Source of the DNA: Marinobacter lipolyticus SM19
Lineage (GTDB): Bacteria > Pseudomonadota > Gammaproteobacteria > Pseudomonadales > Oleiphilaceae
Reading direction: 5' to 3'
Length of the DNA: 64,000 nt
Assembly (NCBI RefSeq): GCF_000397065.2
Contig: NZ_KE007306.1
Location: 600,104-664,103 of the forward strand
The translations under genes and the position numbers were made by a program. A model generated the notes under the pieces. It was not told where the DNA came from, searched no databases, and saw only the letters and a program-made list of their open reading frames with translations. Below are positions 53,344 to 62,236 of the stretch, piece by piece. Positions within the stretch are counted from its first letter, which is position 1. Every line of letters starts with the position of its first letter.

Positions 53344-54474
53344 TTACTCTACCTCTTCTGCCTCTTCATTAGGAGCGCCAATGCCCGGTCCCCTGGGAGG
53401 AAGGTTCTCGGCAATCGCAATATCGGCGTCGAACAATGTTCCGTCGGCCATGGCCGCCACGACAGCTTTGGCAGCACTGTACGCGGTCTTGGTGATGTAG
53501 CCGTTGCCCTTGGTTCCAATGCCACCACGCATCTCGAATAACACCGAGCCGGCCCCCAACAGTCCATAGGCGTTACGGGCGATTCCAGGCGTCGTTGTTC
53601 CAGGATAGAGCGTGAGATTGGCATAACCATACTGATCAAGCTCTGTGGCCATAACACTGACCACTTTTTTTGCCAGTTCAACTCCATCCTCAAACTGATC
53701 GACCACTCCAAGTGCCTCAGCCGCCGAGGTGGCATTGGGCCACATGGTCGATCCGGTAATCAGTTTGCCCTCGGCATCAACGTAGGAGCCCTGGTGGTGA
53801 AAATCGATAACCACCGAAGGCTGAAACTCGTCAAACAACAAACGCATGGCAACCGACTCAGGAACAGGGTTGGGCCCTCCGACATAGGGATCGACCTCCG
53901 GGCTATCCTCAATAAACGAATGGTACCGGTTAATGTCATACCCCCGACCGCGCTGATAAAAGGCGGGACAAGGGCCAGTAACACAGAATGGGTCGTAGTT
54001 CTGGCGCCACGGCGGCGTATTTCCGAAAGCGTCTTCGACACTGGCATCAAATCCGTCAACATTGACTCTGGGCACAATGGTAAGCGTCAGGGCATCCCGT
54101 ATGGCACTGGATTCTTTCGAGTTGCTGGAAAGGTCTCTGGCCAACTCAATCATCGCCTCACTCACAACGTACTCGTTGCCGTGTTGCTGCGCTATGACCA
54201 TGATCCGCCGAGGGCCACTCCCAATGGTAACCACGGGGATTTCACGGCCTGTGTTACTGACGCGCGGAGCACTTGAAAGAACGAACTCGCCTTTGGCTGA
54301 CCGATCCAGTTGCTCAAGCGTATGCCAAAGCTGCTCATAACTGCGTAATGCGGCCAAAGACATATTCTGTTCGTCGGTGAGCGAGGGGCCGTTGGGTTTA
54401 CTCTGGGGAGCGGCAGACACCAACCCCGTCAAAATCAGACTACCGATGGCAATAATCGATAAACACGTTTTCAT
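53344..54474 (-). CDS. Secreted M14 family zinc carboxypeptidase
   Basis: A 376-residue exported peptidase. The signal peptide ends near LVSAA-PQ (about residue 22). The zinc ligands are in QQHGNEYVVSE (HxxE, near 98-101) and IDFHHQGSY (near 225), and the catalytic glutamate in VLFEMRGGIG (near 315). VPRVNVDGFD and RGYDINRYH are also family motifs. It removes C-terminal residues from peptides outside the cytoplasm. GGAAGGA lies six bases before the ATG. Confidence 0.9.
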   Translation of the reverse strand: MKTCLSIIAIGSLILTGLVSAAPQSKPNGPSLTDEQNMSLAALRSYEQLWHTLEQLDRSAKGEFVLSSAPRVSNTGREIPVVTIGSGPRRIMVIAQQHGNEYVVSEAMIELARDLSSNSKESSAIRDALTLTIVPRVNVDGFDASVEDAFGNTPPWRQNYDPFCVTGPCPAFYQRGRGYDINRYHSFIEDSPEVDPYVGGPNPVPESVAMRLLFDEFQPSVVIDFHHQGSYVDAEGKLITGSTMWPNATSAAEALGVVDQFEDGVELAKKVVSVMATELDQYGYANLTLYPGTTTPGIARNAYGLLGAGSVLFEMRGGIGTKGNGYITKTAYSAAKAVVAAMADGTLFDADIAIAENLPPRGPGIGAPNEEAEEVE

Positions 54475-54720
54475 GAGAAATCCTTCCTCTACCTATGTTT
54501 AATTGAGTCATTACCTAACTAACAGGACACCAACTTGCATCCAGTGCAGATGCGCCTCGCAGTTTTATTGTTTGCCCATTATCTAGTTTGAAAACCTGGC
54601 CGGCGCAAGAGTAGTCATCGGGTACCCAAAAGCAAAAGCCCCGCGATCAGCGATACTGTAAAACATTGACGGGGTTATTCGCCAAGCGGAGTTGAACTGG
54701 CCGAAAGATTTGGAGATGAA

Positions 54721-55605
54721 ATGCGAAACCACTCCCGGCTGCCTTTCTGGCACGCTCAAACCAGTGCTCGCGCGGAATCGTGTACTTTTCCTCTGGTGGT
54801 TCTTCTTACAGTCGCCCTGGCCTTGCCGCGCGACGTTCAGGCCTCAAGTAACTTCTACCTGCTGTACCGCCAGTGGCAGGCCTACGACTGGCCGGAAGAT
54901 GTGTCATCGGCCTCCGATGTACCCCGTGCTCAGCGCGGGCTGGGCTGGGGGCGACGGGGTGCTGCGGGCGATTTCGGCATTGACTACGATTATCAGCCTC
55001 TGCGCATTCGCACTGGCGAACCGGCGCACAACGGCCATTTGCACCGATTGACCTTCGGCGGCCAATGGCAGTACCGGCTTTACCGCGTGGAAGCGCGGGC
55101 TGGCTTGGCCGGTACATCCAATATGTTCAAGGATCAAACCTTTCATAGTGATGTGCTGAACGGCCGTGTGGCGATGTTCCGAGCAGTGGGTGAAGGCTCG
55201 CCCCTGAGCCTGGGCGTCGGCGGCGATCATCGCTTCGGTTCTTTCCGCTGGCTTCCCAGGATGCGCTGGGAGCACGCAAATGCAAACGGCCACTGGCTGA
55301 TGGACCTGCCTGTCATGCTGCGTTGGCAAAGTCCCGGTGACCGCTGGGAGCTGCGACTGGAACGCGTGGGGGATCGCTGGGCCACTCTTGATGAAGCCCG
55401 GGAAGTCGAAAGCGCGCTTTATCTGCGCGAGTGGAGAGCGGAGCTGACATACCGGATCAACTCAGGTAAAGCATTGTGGCCCGCGGTGGTTCTGGGACTT
55501 GGCGCGAGTGTGGATACCCGCGTCCGATATCGGGATCTGGACGCAGGAACCCTGGATCTACGGTTGGGCGATGCTGTTCTGGGAAGCATAAGGCTCAACT
55601 GGTAA
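54721..55605 (+). CDS. Predicted outer-membrane beta-barrel protein, unknown
   Basis: A 294-residue protein with an N-terminal hydrophobic signal (about 24-38, FPLVVLLTVALALP), then alternating-residue beta strands rich in Arg, Trp and Gly, and a terminal aromatic residue (GSIRLNW), all typical of a barrel. GGAG is close before the ATG at 54721. No family was recognised. The gene is preceded by a 246-base gap with no recognised feature. Confidence 0.6.
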   Translation: MRNHSRLPFWHAQTSARAESCTFPLVVLLTVALALPRDVQASSNFYLLYRQWQAYDWPEDVSSASDVPRAQRGLGWGRRGAAGDFGIDYDYQPLRIRTGEPAHNGHLHRLTFGGQWQYRLYRVEARAGLAGTSNMFKDQTFHSDVLNGRVAMFRAVGEGSPLSLGVGGDHRFGSFRWLPRMRWEHANANGHWLMDLPVMLRWQSPGDRWELRLERVGDRWATLDEAREVESALYLREWRAELTYRINSGKALWPAVVLGLGASVDTRVRYRDLDAGTLDLRLGDAVLGSIRLNW

Positions 55606-55638
55606 ATCGATTGGATGATGTAGGGGAGAATGCTGGCT

Positions 55639-55767
55639 TTAGTTCGCCAGCGCAGCCCGCACTTTCCTGCTCAAATGCCCCATATCCTGCATTCCCTGGG
55701 CATCGGTCGAGCTGATGGACATGCGAATCAAACCATCCAGATCATCCTCGGTCAGGGCGGCGCTCAT
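55639..55767 (-). pseudogene. Possible fragment of a YqeY-like gene
   Basis: A 42-codon frame on the minus strand reads MSAALTEDDLDGLIRM and later GMQDMGHLSRKVRAALAN before its stop. This resembles the C-terminal helical domain of GatB/YqeY proteins (usual form LxxxLSEEExxxLI then MxDMGxVMxxLKxKV). The N-terminal two thirds are absent; upstream an ATG frame (MLTDLAQAAVKKIEID) ends after 23 codons. It is probably a gene remnant; the match is by eye. Confidence 0.4.
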
Positions 55768-55856
55768 CAATCTCGATCTTCTTGACCGCGGCCTGGGCCA
55801 GGTCTGTTAACATCTACTCGACGCTCTCCCTCCATAACACCAACTGGCACTAATGC

Positions 55857-56750
55857 ATGAAACTCAACCCCTTTAATACCCGTATCGGCCTGGCCCTGGG
55901 AGGCGGTGCCGCCAAGGGCATTGCGCACATTGGTGCACTGAAGGCTTTCGAAGAAGAGCACATCCGGATTCACTGTATTTCGGGCACCAGTGTGGGCGCA
56001 CTGGTCGCGAGTTATTACGCCTTCGGCCGCCGGGCAGAATCCATACTTTCCATTGGTTCAACCCTGAACCTGTCCAAGATTCTCAACTTCACCCTGGAGC
56101 GCGGCGGTCTGTTCAGCACCAATGCCATTCGGGAGATGATCCATCGGGATCTGGGGGATTGCCGGATTGAAGATGCCGACATCCCCCTCGCCATTTGCGC
56201 AACGGATATTGAAACCGGCGAACAGCTGATATTCAGGGAAGGCAACCTCGCGGACGCCGTTTGTGCCTCCATGGCCGTGCCCGGCCTGTTTGTGCCGGTG
56301 GAGGTGGATGGCCGCATTCTGGTCGACGGCGGGCTGGTTGAGAATGTCCCGATCTCGCCGTTGGCGGGCATGGGCGCGGGCATAATCGTCGCCGTCGATC
56401 TCAGCCATGTCGGCCGATATCCGAAACCGGAAGATACGTTTGATGTGATCAGCAACGCCATTAACATTGGTATTGACTTCAATACCCGCAAGCAACTGAA
56501 AAAAGCAGACATAGCGGTACCGCTGGATCTGAGCCGTTACAGCCTGACCAACAACGCCGACTGTGTGGAAGAGCTTTACCTCGAAGGCTACCGTCCCATG
56601 AAGAAAAAGATTCGCCGGGTGCTCTGGTACAAGCGGTTGAATCTCTTCATTTACCTTTTAAAAGCGGCCCTCAGAGTGTTGCCCCTCAAAGTCCCCGAGA
56701 TCATTACAGACCTCAAACGTCATGCCGCAGCAGTCCGAAACCGAAGTTAG
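55857..56750 (+). CDS. Patatin-like phospholipase, RssA type
   Basis: A 297-residue patatin-family acyl hydrolase. The oxyanion motif is GLALGGGAAKGIAHIG at 11-26, the nucleophile serine is in GTSVG near 43-47, and the catalytic aspartate in VDGGLVENVP near 155. It cleaves acyl chains from lipids; bacterial RssA-like members are cytoplasmic or membrane-associated. The C-terminus is basic with a hydrophobic stretch (LNLFIYLLKAALRVLPL) that may bind membrane. Confidence 0.9.
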   Translation: MKLNPFNTRIGLALGGGAAKGIAHIGALKAFEEEHIRIHCISGTSVGALVASYYAFGRRAESILSIGSTLNLSKILNFTLERGGLFSTNAIREMIHRDLGDCRIEDADIPLAICATDIETGEQLIFREGNLADAVCASMAVPGLFVPVEVDGRILVDGGLVENVPISPLAGMGAGIIVAVDLSHVGRYPKPEDTFDVISNAINIGIDFNTRKQLKKADIAVPLDLSRYSLTNNADCVEELYLEGYRPMKKKIRRVLWYKRLNLFIYLLKAALRVLPLKVPEIITDLKRHAAAVRNRS

Positions 56751-56841
56751 TGAATCAGCGCACAGTGGTGGTGAACCAAAAGGCCATTTGCGGAGTACTC
56801 TGCTAGCCTGCCAATTCTATTAATGCAAACGGAGCTTCCGC

Positions 56842-57510
56842 ATGATTACAGTTCACCACCTCAATAATTCCCGCTCACAGCGCGTTCTCTGGATGCTGGA
56901 AGAGCTGGGCGTGCCCTATGAGATCCAGCGTTACGAACGCGATCCAAAAACCATGCTGGCACCGGAAGGCCTCAAAAAGATACACCCATTGGGTAAATCA
57001 CCGGTGATCACCGACGGAGATCTGGTGGTGGCCGAATCCGGGGCCATTATTGAATACCTTGCCCACACCTACGGCAAAGACACCCTGCTACCGGAGACTG
57101 GCGGCCAGGCGTGGCTTGATTACACCTACTGGCTGCATTACGCCGAAGGCTCGTTGATGCCCCCGCTGGTGATGCGTCTGGTATTTCAAAAGGTAAAAAC
57201 CAGCCCGATGCCGTTCTTTATCAAACCGGTGGCAAAAGGCATTGCCGACAAAACCACGGCAACGTTCATCGGCCCGATGATCAAAACGCACCTGGATTTT
57301 GTCGAATCCCACCTGGCGAAAAACACCTGGTTTCTGGGGGATAACCTCAGCGCGGCGGATATTCAGATGAGCTTTCCGTTGGAAGCGTCAGTCGCTCGGG
57401 GTATCGTTGGTAAGAACCGACCACATATCACCGCCTGGGTGGATCAAGTGCATGCCAGACCGGCTTACCAGAAAGCGCTCGAAAAGGGCGGAAAATACGA
57501 CTTTGCCTGA
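56842..57510 (+). CDS. Glutathione S-transferase
   Basis: A 222-residue GST. The thioredoxin-like domain (1-82) has the start ITVHHLNNSRSQRVLWMLEE, with the serine that activates glutathione, and the GSH-contact ESGAIIEYL. The helical domain follows (about 90-215). It conjugates or reduces electrophiles in the cytoplasm. CGGAG lies before the ATG. Its stop overlaps the probable TTG start of the Nudix gene. Confidence 0.92.
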   Translation: MITVHHLNNSRSQRVLWMLEELGVPYEIQRYERDPKTMLAPEGLKKIHPLGKSPVITDGDLVVAESGAIIEYLAHTYGKDTLLPETGGQAWLDYTYWLHYAEGSLMPPLVMRLVFQKVKTSPMPFFIKPVAKGIADKTTATFIGPMIKTHLDFVESHLAKNTWFLGDNLSAADIQMSFPLEASVARGIVGKNRPHITAWVDQVHARPAYQKALEKGGKYDFA

Positions 57511-58075
57511 GTTGTTGTCTACCCTGCGCCCCCAAAAGCTGCCTTTCCGGCGTCGTCTGACCCGGGCCGCCGTCGCTTTGATCTATCGGCGCACGAAGGA
57601 TGGCGGAGTGGAGTTGCTGTTTATCCAGCGGGCCCGTCGGGAAGGCGATCCCTGGTCCGGGGACATGGCCTTTCCCGGCGGGCGCATGCAACCGGAGGAT
57701 GCCACTCCCCGGGCGGCGGCCGAACGGGAAACCCTCGAGGAAACCGGCGTCGACCTGATGCGCCATGGCCGTTTCCACGCCCGGCTCTCTGACCTGATTA
57801 CCCGCCATCACAGCCGCTGGCGACCGATGGTCGTCACGCCCTACGTTTACGAATGGCAGGGAAAACAGCCTGTCACGCTGAACCATGAAGTCGAGCGAGT
57901 GGTGTGGGTTCCCCTCGACTACCTCGCAGCCAAAGAGAACCAAAGCAGACTGCCCTGGCGCACGCCCATCGGCACCTTGCAATTCCCCTGTTGCCGATAT
58001 CAGGAGTACTGCATCTGGGGGCTGAGTTATAGCATGTTGCAGGAACTGCTGGCGCTGGACATGATCAGCCAATAA
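57503..58075 (+). CDS. Nudix hydrolase, CoA pyrophosphatase-like
   Basis: A protein of about 190 residues with the Nudix box (AFPGGRMQPED, then RETLEETGV). The spacing between FPGG and RE matches CoA pyrophosphatases of the NudL type, and LLFIQRARREGDPWSGDMAF is a NuCoA-like motif. It would hydrolyse CoA or a similar nucleotide. The start is uncertain: a TTG at 57503 overlapping the GST stop gives the best-fitting N-terminus and implies coupling; no ATG is available near it. Confidence 0.85.
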   Translation: MPELLSTLRPQKLPFRRRLTRAAVALIYRRTKDGGVELLFIQRARREGDPWSGDMAFPGGRMQPEDATPRAAAERETLEETGVDLMRHGRFHARLSDLITRHHSRWRPMVVTPYVYEWQGKQPVTLNHEVERVVWVPLDYLAAKENQSRLPWRTPIGTLQFPCCRYQEYCIWGLSYSMLQELLALDMISQ

Positions 58076-58100
58076 CCGTGATGCCCGCGCCTGATGTTCT

Positions 58101-59204
58101 TTATGCCTCGTAGACGTCGCGCAGGGTCAGCATGCTGAAATCCGGAGTCACACCCAGCCCGGGGCGATCACTCAACGTCATTCGGCCACCAGACACTTCG
58201 GGGGCTCCGGTGGCAAGCTGAGCCGTGTTGTAATTGTGAAGATCCGTTGTATTCAGCAAAGCCCTGGCCGGTGTACTCGCCGCCAGATGGGCATAGGCTG
58301 CCGTGGCTATACCGCTGCCCCACGCATCTTCGATTGTCATGGGTATTCCGGCATCCACGCACACATCCCTTATGATTCGGGAGGGGGTCAGGCCACCAAA
58401 CTTGCTGACCTTCAGAGCCATCGCATCCATGGCATCGTCGCAGAGAGCCCGCTGTACATCGGCCAGGGAGTTGAGGCTCTCATCCAGCTTGACTGGATGC
58501 CCTATCCGACGCCGGACCGACAGGCATTCCTCATAACCCCGGCAGGGCTGCTCCAGATAAAGGTCCACCCCGCCGATCGCCTGTGAAAAGCGCACAGCCT
58601 GATCCCGCCGCCAGGCTGCATTAATGTCTCCAACCCAGAGCTCATCGGAGTGTTTGAACTTGCTCAGAGCCCGGATAAGATCGATGTCCTCCTCAACCCG
58701 ATGCCCCAGCTTGATCTGAATGTGCCGGAACCCTTCAGAACGATAGCGTTGCAAAGACGCTTCCATCTCATCCGGCTCACCCAGAGAAACAATCCGGTGC
58801 AAAGGCATGGAGGGCATCTGGAGCCCGCCCAGTAGAGTGTAGACGGGCAATCCGGCCGCTTTGCCCAGTATGTCCCAGCAGGCGATATCAATGGCAGCCT
58901 TGGCAACAGCGTGTCCGGTCAGCGCCTGATCCATGCGCTCATAGATGAAAGAGGTCTGGCGTGGATCTTCTCCGATGACAACAGGCGCCAGCAATGACAG
59001 GCACGAGGGGAGCCCCTCGGCGAACGCGGCCATGTAGTTGGGACCACAGGGACAAACCTCGCCATAACCAGTAACGCCCATATCCGTGGTCAGCACGACC
59101 ACGGTACTGGTAAACCTTTTATGCGATCGCCCACCCGCAAAGGCATACGCCTTGCCAGCGTATTCCAAGTCTGCGGTATACACTTCCACACTCGTGATAC
59201 GCAT
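58101..59204 (-). CDS. Enolase superfamily enzyme (mandelate racemase/MLE group)
   Basis: A 367-residue enolase-superfamily enzyme. N-terminal capping domain (1-120), then the barrel with lysine in HIQIKLGHR, metal ligands in WVGDINAAW, DLYLEQPC and KLDESLNS, and a second lysine in ALKVSKFGG. This arrangement of lysines on both faces resembles cis-3-hydroxyproline dehydratases and proline-betaine epimerases, so a proline derivative is a reasonable guess at substrate. GGGAGG upstream supports the ATG. It is divergent from TenA. Confidence 0.87.
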   Translation of the reverse strand: MRITSVEVYTADLEYAGKAYAFAGGRSHKRFTSTVVVLTTDMGVTGYGEVCPCGPNYMAAFAEGLPSCLSLLAPVVIGEDPRQTSFIYERMDQALTGHAVAKAAIDIACWDILGKAAGLPVYTLLGGLQMPSMPLHRIVSLGEPDEMEASLQRYRSEGFRHIQIKLGHRVEEDIDLIRALSKFKHSDELWVGDINAAWRRDQAVRFSQAIGGVDLYLEQPCRGYEECLSVRRRIGHPVKLDESLNSLADVQRALCDDAMDAMALKVSKFGGLTPSRIIRDVCVDAGIPMTIEDAWGSGIATAAYAHLAASTPARALLNTTDLHNYNTAQLATGAPEVSGGRMTLSDRPGLGVTPDFSMLTLRDVYEA

Positions 59205-59310
59205 GATAAGCCTCCCGATGCAGGCCGATTCTGATCCGAGGCACTTCTCCCTCGAACAAAGCCCCCGACTTCTGGAATAATGCGACTAAACGCTTCACAA
59301 GAGCAACTCC

Positions 59311-59979
59311 ATGCCCTATCAGTTTGAAGACCTCAAAAAGCACTGCCCGACCGAATGGCGTGACTACATCGAACACAGCTTTGTTCGCCAGCTGGGCAAT
59401 GCCTCACTGGCAGCGGAGGCATTCCAGCATTACCTCAAGCAGGACTACCTGTTCCTGATCCAGTTCGCCCGCGCCTTTGCTCTGGCCGCATACAAAAGCC
59501 CGACCCTGTCGGACCTGCGGCAGGCCAAAGACGGGTTGCAGGCCATTCTGGACACCGAGTTGGACCTGCACATCCAATACTGCAACGAGTGGGGGATTTC
59601 AGAGGATGAACTGGCCAACCTGCCGGAAGCCCGTGCCACCCTTGCCTACACCCGCTATGTGCTCGACACCGGCAACCGTGGCGACCTGCTGGACCTGCAT
59701 GTCGCCCTGTCCCCCTGCATAGTGGGCTATGGCGAGATTGCCAACTGGCTGAACGACCGCGCGGACACCATTCGGGGCGAAGCTAACCCCTACGATGCCT
59801 GGATCTCCATGTACGAAAGCGACGAATTCCAGGACGCCATGCAGGCGGAGATTCGCTGGCTGGATGAACGACTGGCCGACGTGTCCCCTGCCCGCTTCGA
59901 GCAACTGACCCGAATCTTCCGGGACGCCACCCGGCTGGAAATCGATTTCTGGGACATGGGATTGAACCTGAGCGACTGA
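59311..59979 (+). CDS. tenA: TenA family thiaminase II
   Basis: A 222-residue all-helical TenA protein that hydrolyses aminopyrimidine precursors for thiamin salvage. The nucleophile cysteine is in LSPCIVGYGEI, the substrate aspartate in YLKQDYLFLIQF, and the closing glutamate region is DATRLEIDFWDMG. Length fits the family. It is followed after 7 bases by the chimeric gene that begins like a nucleoside 2-deoxyribosyltransferase. Confidence 0.92.
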   Translation: MPYQFEDLKKHCPTEWRDYIEHSFVRQLGNASLAAEAFQHYLKQDYLFLIQFARAFALAAYKSPTLSDLRQAKDGLQAILDTELDLHIQYCNEWGISEDELANLPEARATLAYTRYVLDTGNRGDLLDLHVALSPCIVGYGEIANWLNDRADTIRGEANPYDAWISMYESDEFQDAMQAEIRWLDERLADVSPARFEQLTRIFRDATRLEIDFWDMGLNLSD

Positions 59980-59986
59980 GCAGCCT

Positions 59987-60982
59987 ATGACACAGCCAAA
60001 ACAGATCTACCTCGCCGGCCCCGAAGTCTTCTTCCCGGCGGGGCAACACGTCTCCGACGTCGAGATAGAGCAGGCAATCCGGGCCGGTATCGAGCGGTAC
60101 TTTGACGATTGCCGGGCGCGGGTACCGGCGTTTATTGATCGTCATTTCCATTACCCCGGTGCCATCGCGACCAACCGGATGGCACTGGGATGGGACATGT
60201 TGCGGGCGCCCCTCAATCTACTCTGGGCACCGGTGTACGCCCTGGCCTGCCTAGTGAAGATCCTGGCTCCAAAACGCGCAGGTCTGATCTGGCTGCACGG
60301 ATTAGCCAACCGTGTACCCGCCGGTTTTACCACCCGGGTACAACAGCACATCTCGCACCTGATCCTGGTGGACTTGCTGAACAACGGCCAGGAAGGCCCT
60401 CTGCTGGAGAGTTATCTGATTGAGGCGCTGGAGACGGTTTATGAGCGCCATACCTGTGAGCCGGTCGATCACCAGCGGTTTAGCAGACTGATCGAGCCGC
60501 TGGTCGCGGAGGCTCTCAGCCAATACAGGGTGACCCGGACCGCCTCTGCCGATATCACCAACAGCATTTCCTGCACGGTGTTGGGCGCGTTTGCGTTCCA
60601 GAAGTTTACCCCGGGTGGTATCGGGCTCGGAGTGGTGCTCGCGTCCATGCTCGCGAAGGCCCTGGCTGCGAGGGACTTTATCCTGGGAGAAACCATCGGC
60701 GGGTGGTACTACAGCGTATTTCCACCGGAACCTTCGCTGGCGACGACAGCCAGCGTTATGGTCGCTGTCATGGCCGCATTGGCGGCGTTTGCGGCCTTGT
60801 CCGGTGTGATCTTCGATCCCGTTCAGGCGGCGGTCGGCTTGCACCGCCGGCGCCTGCTCAAGCTACTGGATCACCTGCAGAGGGACGTATCACTCAGTAC
60901 CCAAAGCAGCTTCCGCCCGAAAGACCAGTTTGTGGCACGGATTCTGGACACGTTCGACATGATCAGAACGGGTCTAATGTAG
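59987..60982 (+). CDS. Chimeric gene: deoxyribosyltransferase start fused to a DUF6635-like protein
   Basis: A 331-residue protein. The first 18 or so residues, MTQPKQIYLAGPEVFFPA, are those of a nucleoside 2-deoxyribosyltransferase (the IYLAGPEVFF strand and loop), but the rest of that enzyme is absent. From about residue 24 (DVEIEQAIRAGIERYF) it reads as a membrane protein resembling DUF6635, with helices near 75-95, 190-225 and 255-285 and the segment ADITNSISCTVLGAFAFQKF. The frame is continuous, so a fused protein is probably made from the old start signals. The DUF6635 assignment is by memory of the family and is moderate. Confidence 0.75.
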   Translation: MTQPKQIYLAGPEVFFPAGQHVSDVEIEQAIRAGIERYFDDCRARVPAFIDRHFHYPGAIATNRMALGWDMLRAPLNLLWAPVYALACLVKILAPKRAGLIWLHGLANRVPAGFTTRVQQHISHLILVDLLNNGQEGPLLESYLIEALETVYERHTCEPVDHQRFSRLIEPLVAEALSQYRVTRTASADITNSISCTVLGAFAFQKFTPGGIGLGVVLASMLAKALAARDFILGETIGGWYYSVFPPEPSLATTASVMVAVMAALAAFAALSGVIFDPVQAAVGLHRRRLLKLLDHLQRDVSLSTQSSFRPKDQFVARILDTFDMIRTGLM

Positions 60983-61044
60983 TTTACAAGCGTGCAGATA
61001 ACGGCCGCAGGCATCTGCTCCGAAAAGCTGTTTAGCCGATCTTC

Positions 61045-61206
61045 TCAGCTAGCTTTCACGGTAACCTGCTTTGAACCTGAAGAGGCGAATTGCCCACTTT
61101 TACCCTTGCCCACATACTCAACCGTCCCGCCGGACTTTAAAAAAGCAGCCGTCTGCTCCTCAATCATGGCAGTCGTTAATGTCGCTTTCTCGGGTTTCTT
61201 GCTCAT
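61045..61206 (-). CDS. Small conserved basic protein, unknown
   Basis: A 53-residue protein beginning MSKKPEKATLTTAMIEEQ and ending in a glycine/lysine-rich motif (FLKSGGTVEYVGKGKSGQFA). It resembles small Pseudomonas-type proteins with an FLxxGGxV-x-V-xxGxSGQ pattern, whose role I cannot state. GGAGAG six bases before the ATG at 61206 supports it. Confidence 0.65.
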   Translation of the reverse strand: MSKKPEKATLTTAMIEEQTAAFLKSGGTVEYVGKGKSGQFASSGSKQVTVKAS

Positions 61207-61329
61207 TATGCTCTCCAGGTTAACGATTGGTTTATTCACCAACTGCAAACCCCCATCATATCCGAAACAGGAAATAATTGTTTGAAGCAAAAGGCGCACG
61301 CTGAGGGATGAGCGTAAGGCTCACAAGGC

Positions 61330-62187
61330 TCACCCGGAGCCGCCCGGCTCGGGCTTCTCCTCATCAAGCCAGGTACCGCAGTATTTACAGTAGTTAGCGT
61401 CGATTTCATGTCGATGTTTACCGCATCCCGGACAGGCTTCATCCGAGTAACGTTCCGCACGCAGGGCGCGAATAACTTCCGCGGAGAAAACGCCCACGGG
61501 AAGCGCAATAATCGAATAGCCCGTCAACATGATCATCATGGAAATAAACTGCCCCCAGGGTGTAACCGGCGTTATGTCCCCATAGCCGACCGTCGTCAGT
61601 GTCACGATTCCCCAGTAAATAGCTGTGGGAATACTGGTAAAGCCCGCCTCGGCCGGCTCGATGAGATAGAGCAAAGAAGAGAAGATGGTCACGAGCATCA
61701 GCACTGCAAACAGAAAAAGCAGGATCTGGTGTCGGCTGCGAAGCAACGCATCCAGCAGTAGGCGGCCTTCACCCACCACCGTCATCATTTCCAGTACCCG
61801 GAACAGGCGCAAGGTACGCAGCAGGCGCAATACGACAAGGGTCTGCGCGCCCGGGAACAGAAGTGCCAGCCAGGTCGGCATGACCGCCAAAACGTCAACA
61901 ACCCCGTAAAAGCTTTTCAGATAGAGCTTAGGCTTCTCCAGGCAATAAATACGCAGGCCGAGTTCCAGGGTGAACAGCAGCGTTACCCCCCATTCCAGTA
62001 CATAAAAGAGCTCACCAAAGCGGGCATGATATTCCGGAACACTGTCCAGGAGAATAATCCCGACGCTGAGGAATATCAGCAACGCCAAAACAATATCAAA
62101 GCCCTTGCCCAGGCGAGTATCTGATTCGAAAATGACCTGAAACAGACGCATTTTGAGTCCCAGGCCACCGGGTTTTTCTGTCGCCAT
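61330..62187 (-). CDS. Voltage-gated-type potassium channel with zinc ribbon tail
   Basis: A 285-residue six-helix ion channel. S1-S4 occupy about 28-150; S4 is arginine-rich (LVVLRLLRTLRLFRVLEMM). The pore loop has the selectivity filter TLTTVGYGDITPV near 195, followed by S6. The cytoplasmic tail ends in two CxxC pairs (CPGCGKHRHEIDANYCKYCG), a zinc ribbon. It should conduct potassium across the inner membrane. AGAGG lies before the ATG. Confidence 0.9.
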   Translation of the reverse strand: MATEKPGGLGLKMRLFQVIFESDTRLGKGFDIVLALLIFLSVGIILLDSVPEYHARFGELFYVLEWGVTLLFTLELGLRIYCLEKPKLYLKSFYGVVDVLAVMPTWLALLFPGAQTLVVLRLLRTLRLFRVLEMMTVVGEGRLLLDALLRSRHQILLFLFAVLMLVTIFSSLLYLIEPAEAGFTSIPTAIYWGIVTLTTVGYGDITPVTPWGQFISMMIMLTGYSIIALPVGVFSAEVIRALRAERYSDEACPGCGKHRHEIDANYCKYCGTWLDEEKPEPGGSG

Positions 62188-62236
62188 CTAAGCTGCCTCT
62201 TTACCTGACATTCAACTTCCCGGGATTCCAATGGGC

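Noticed and set aside
54640..54690. Terminator-like CCCCG / CGGGG pair upstream of the outer-membrane protein gene
   Set aside because: The arms are only five bases with a loop of more than 25 bases, so a stable hairpin is unlikely.
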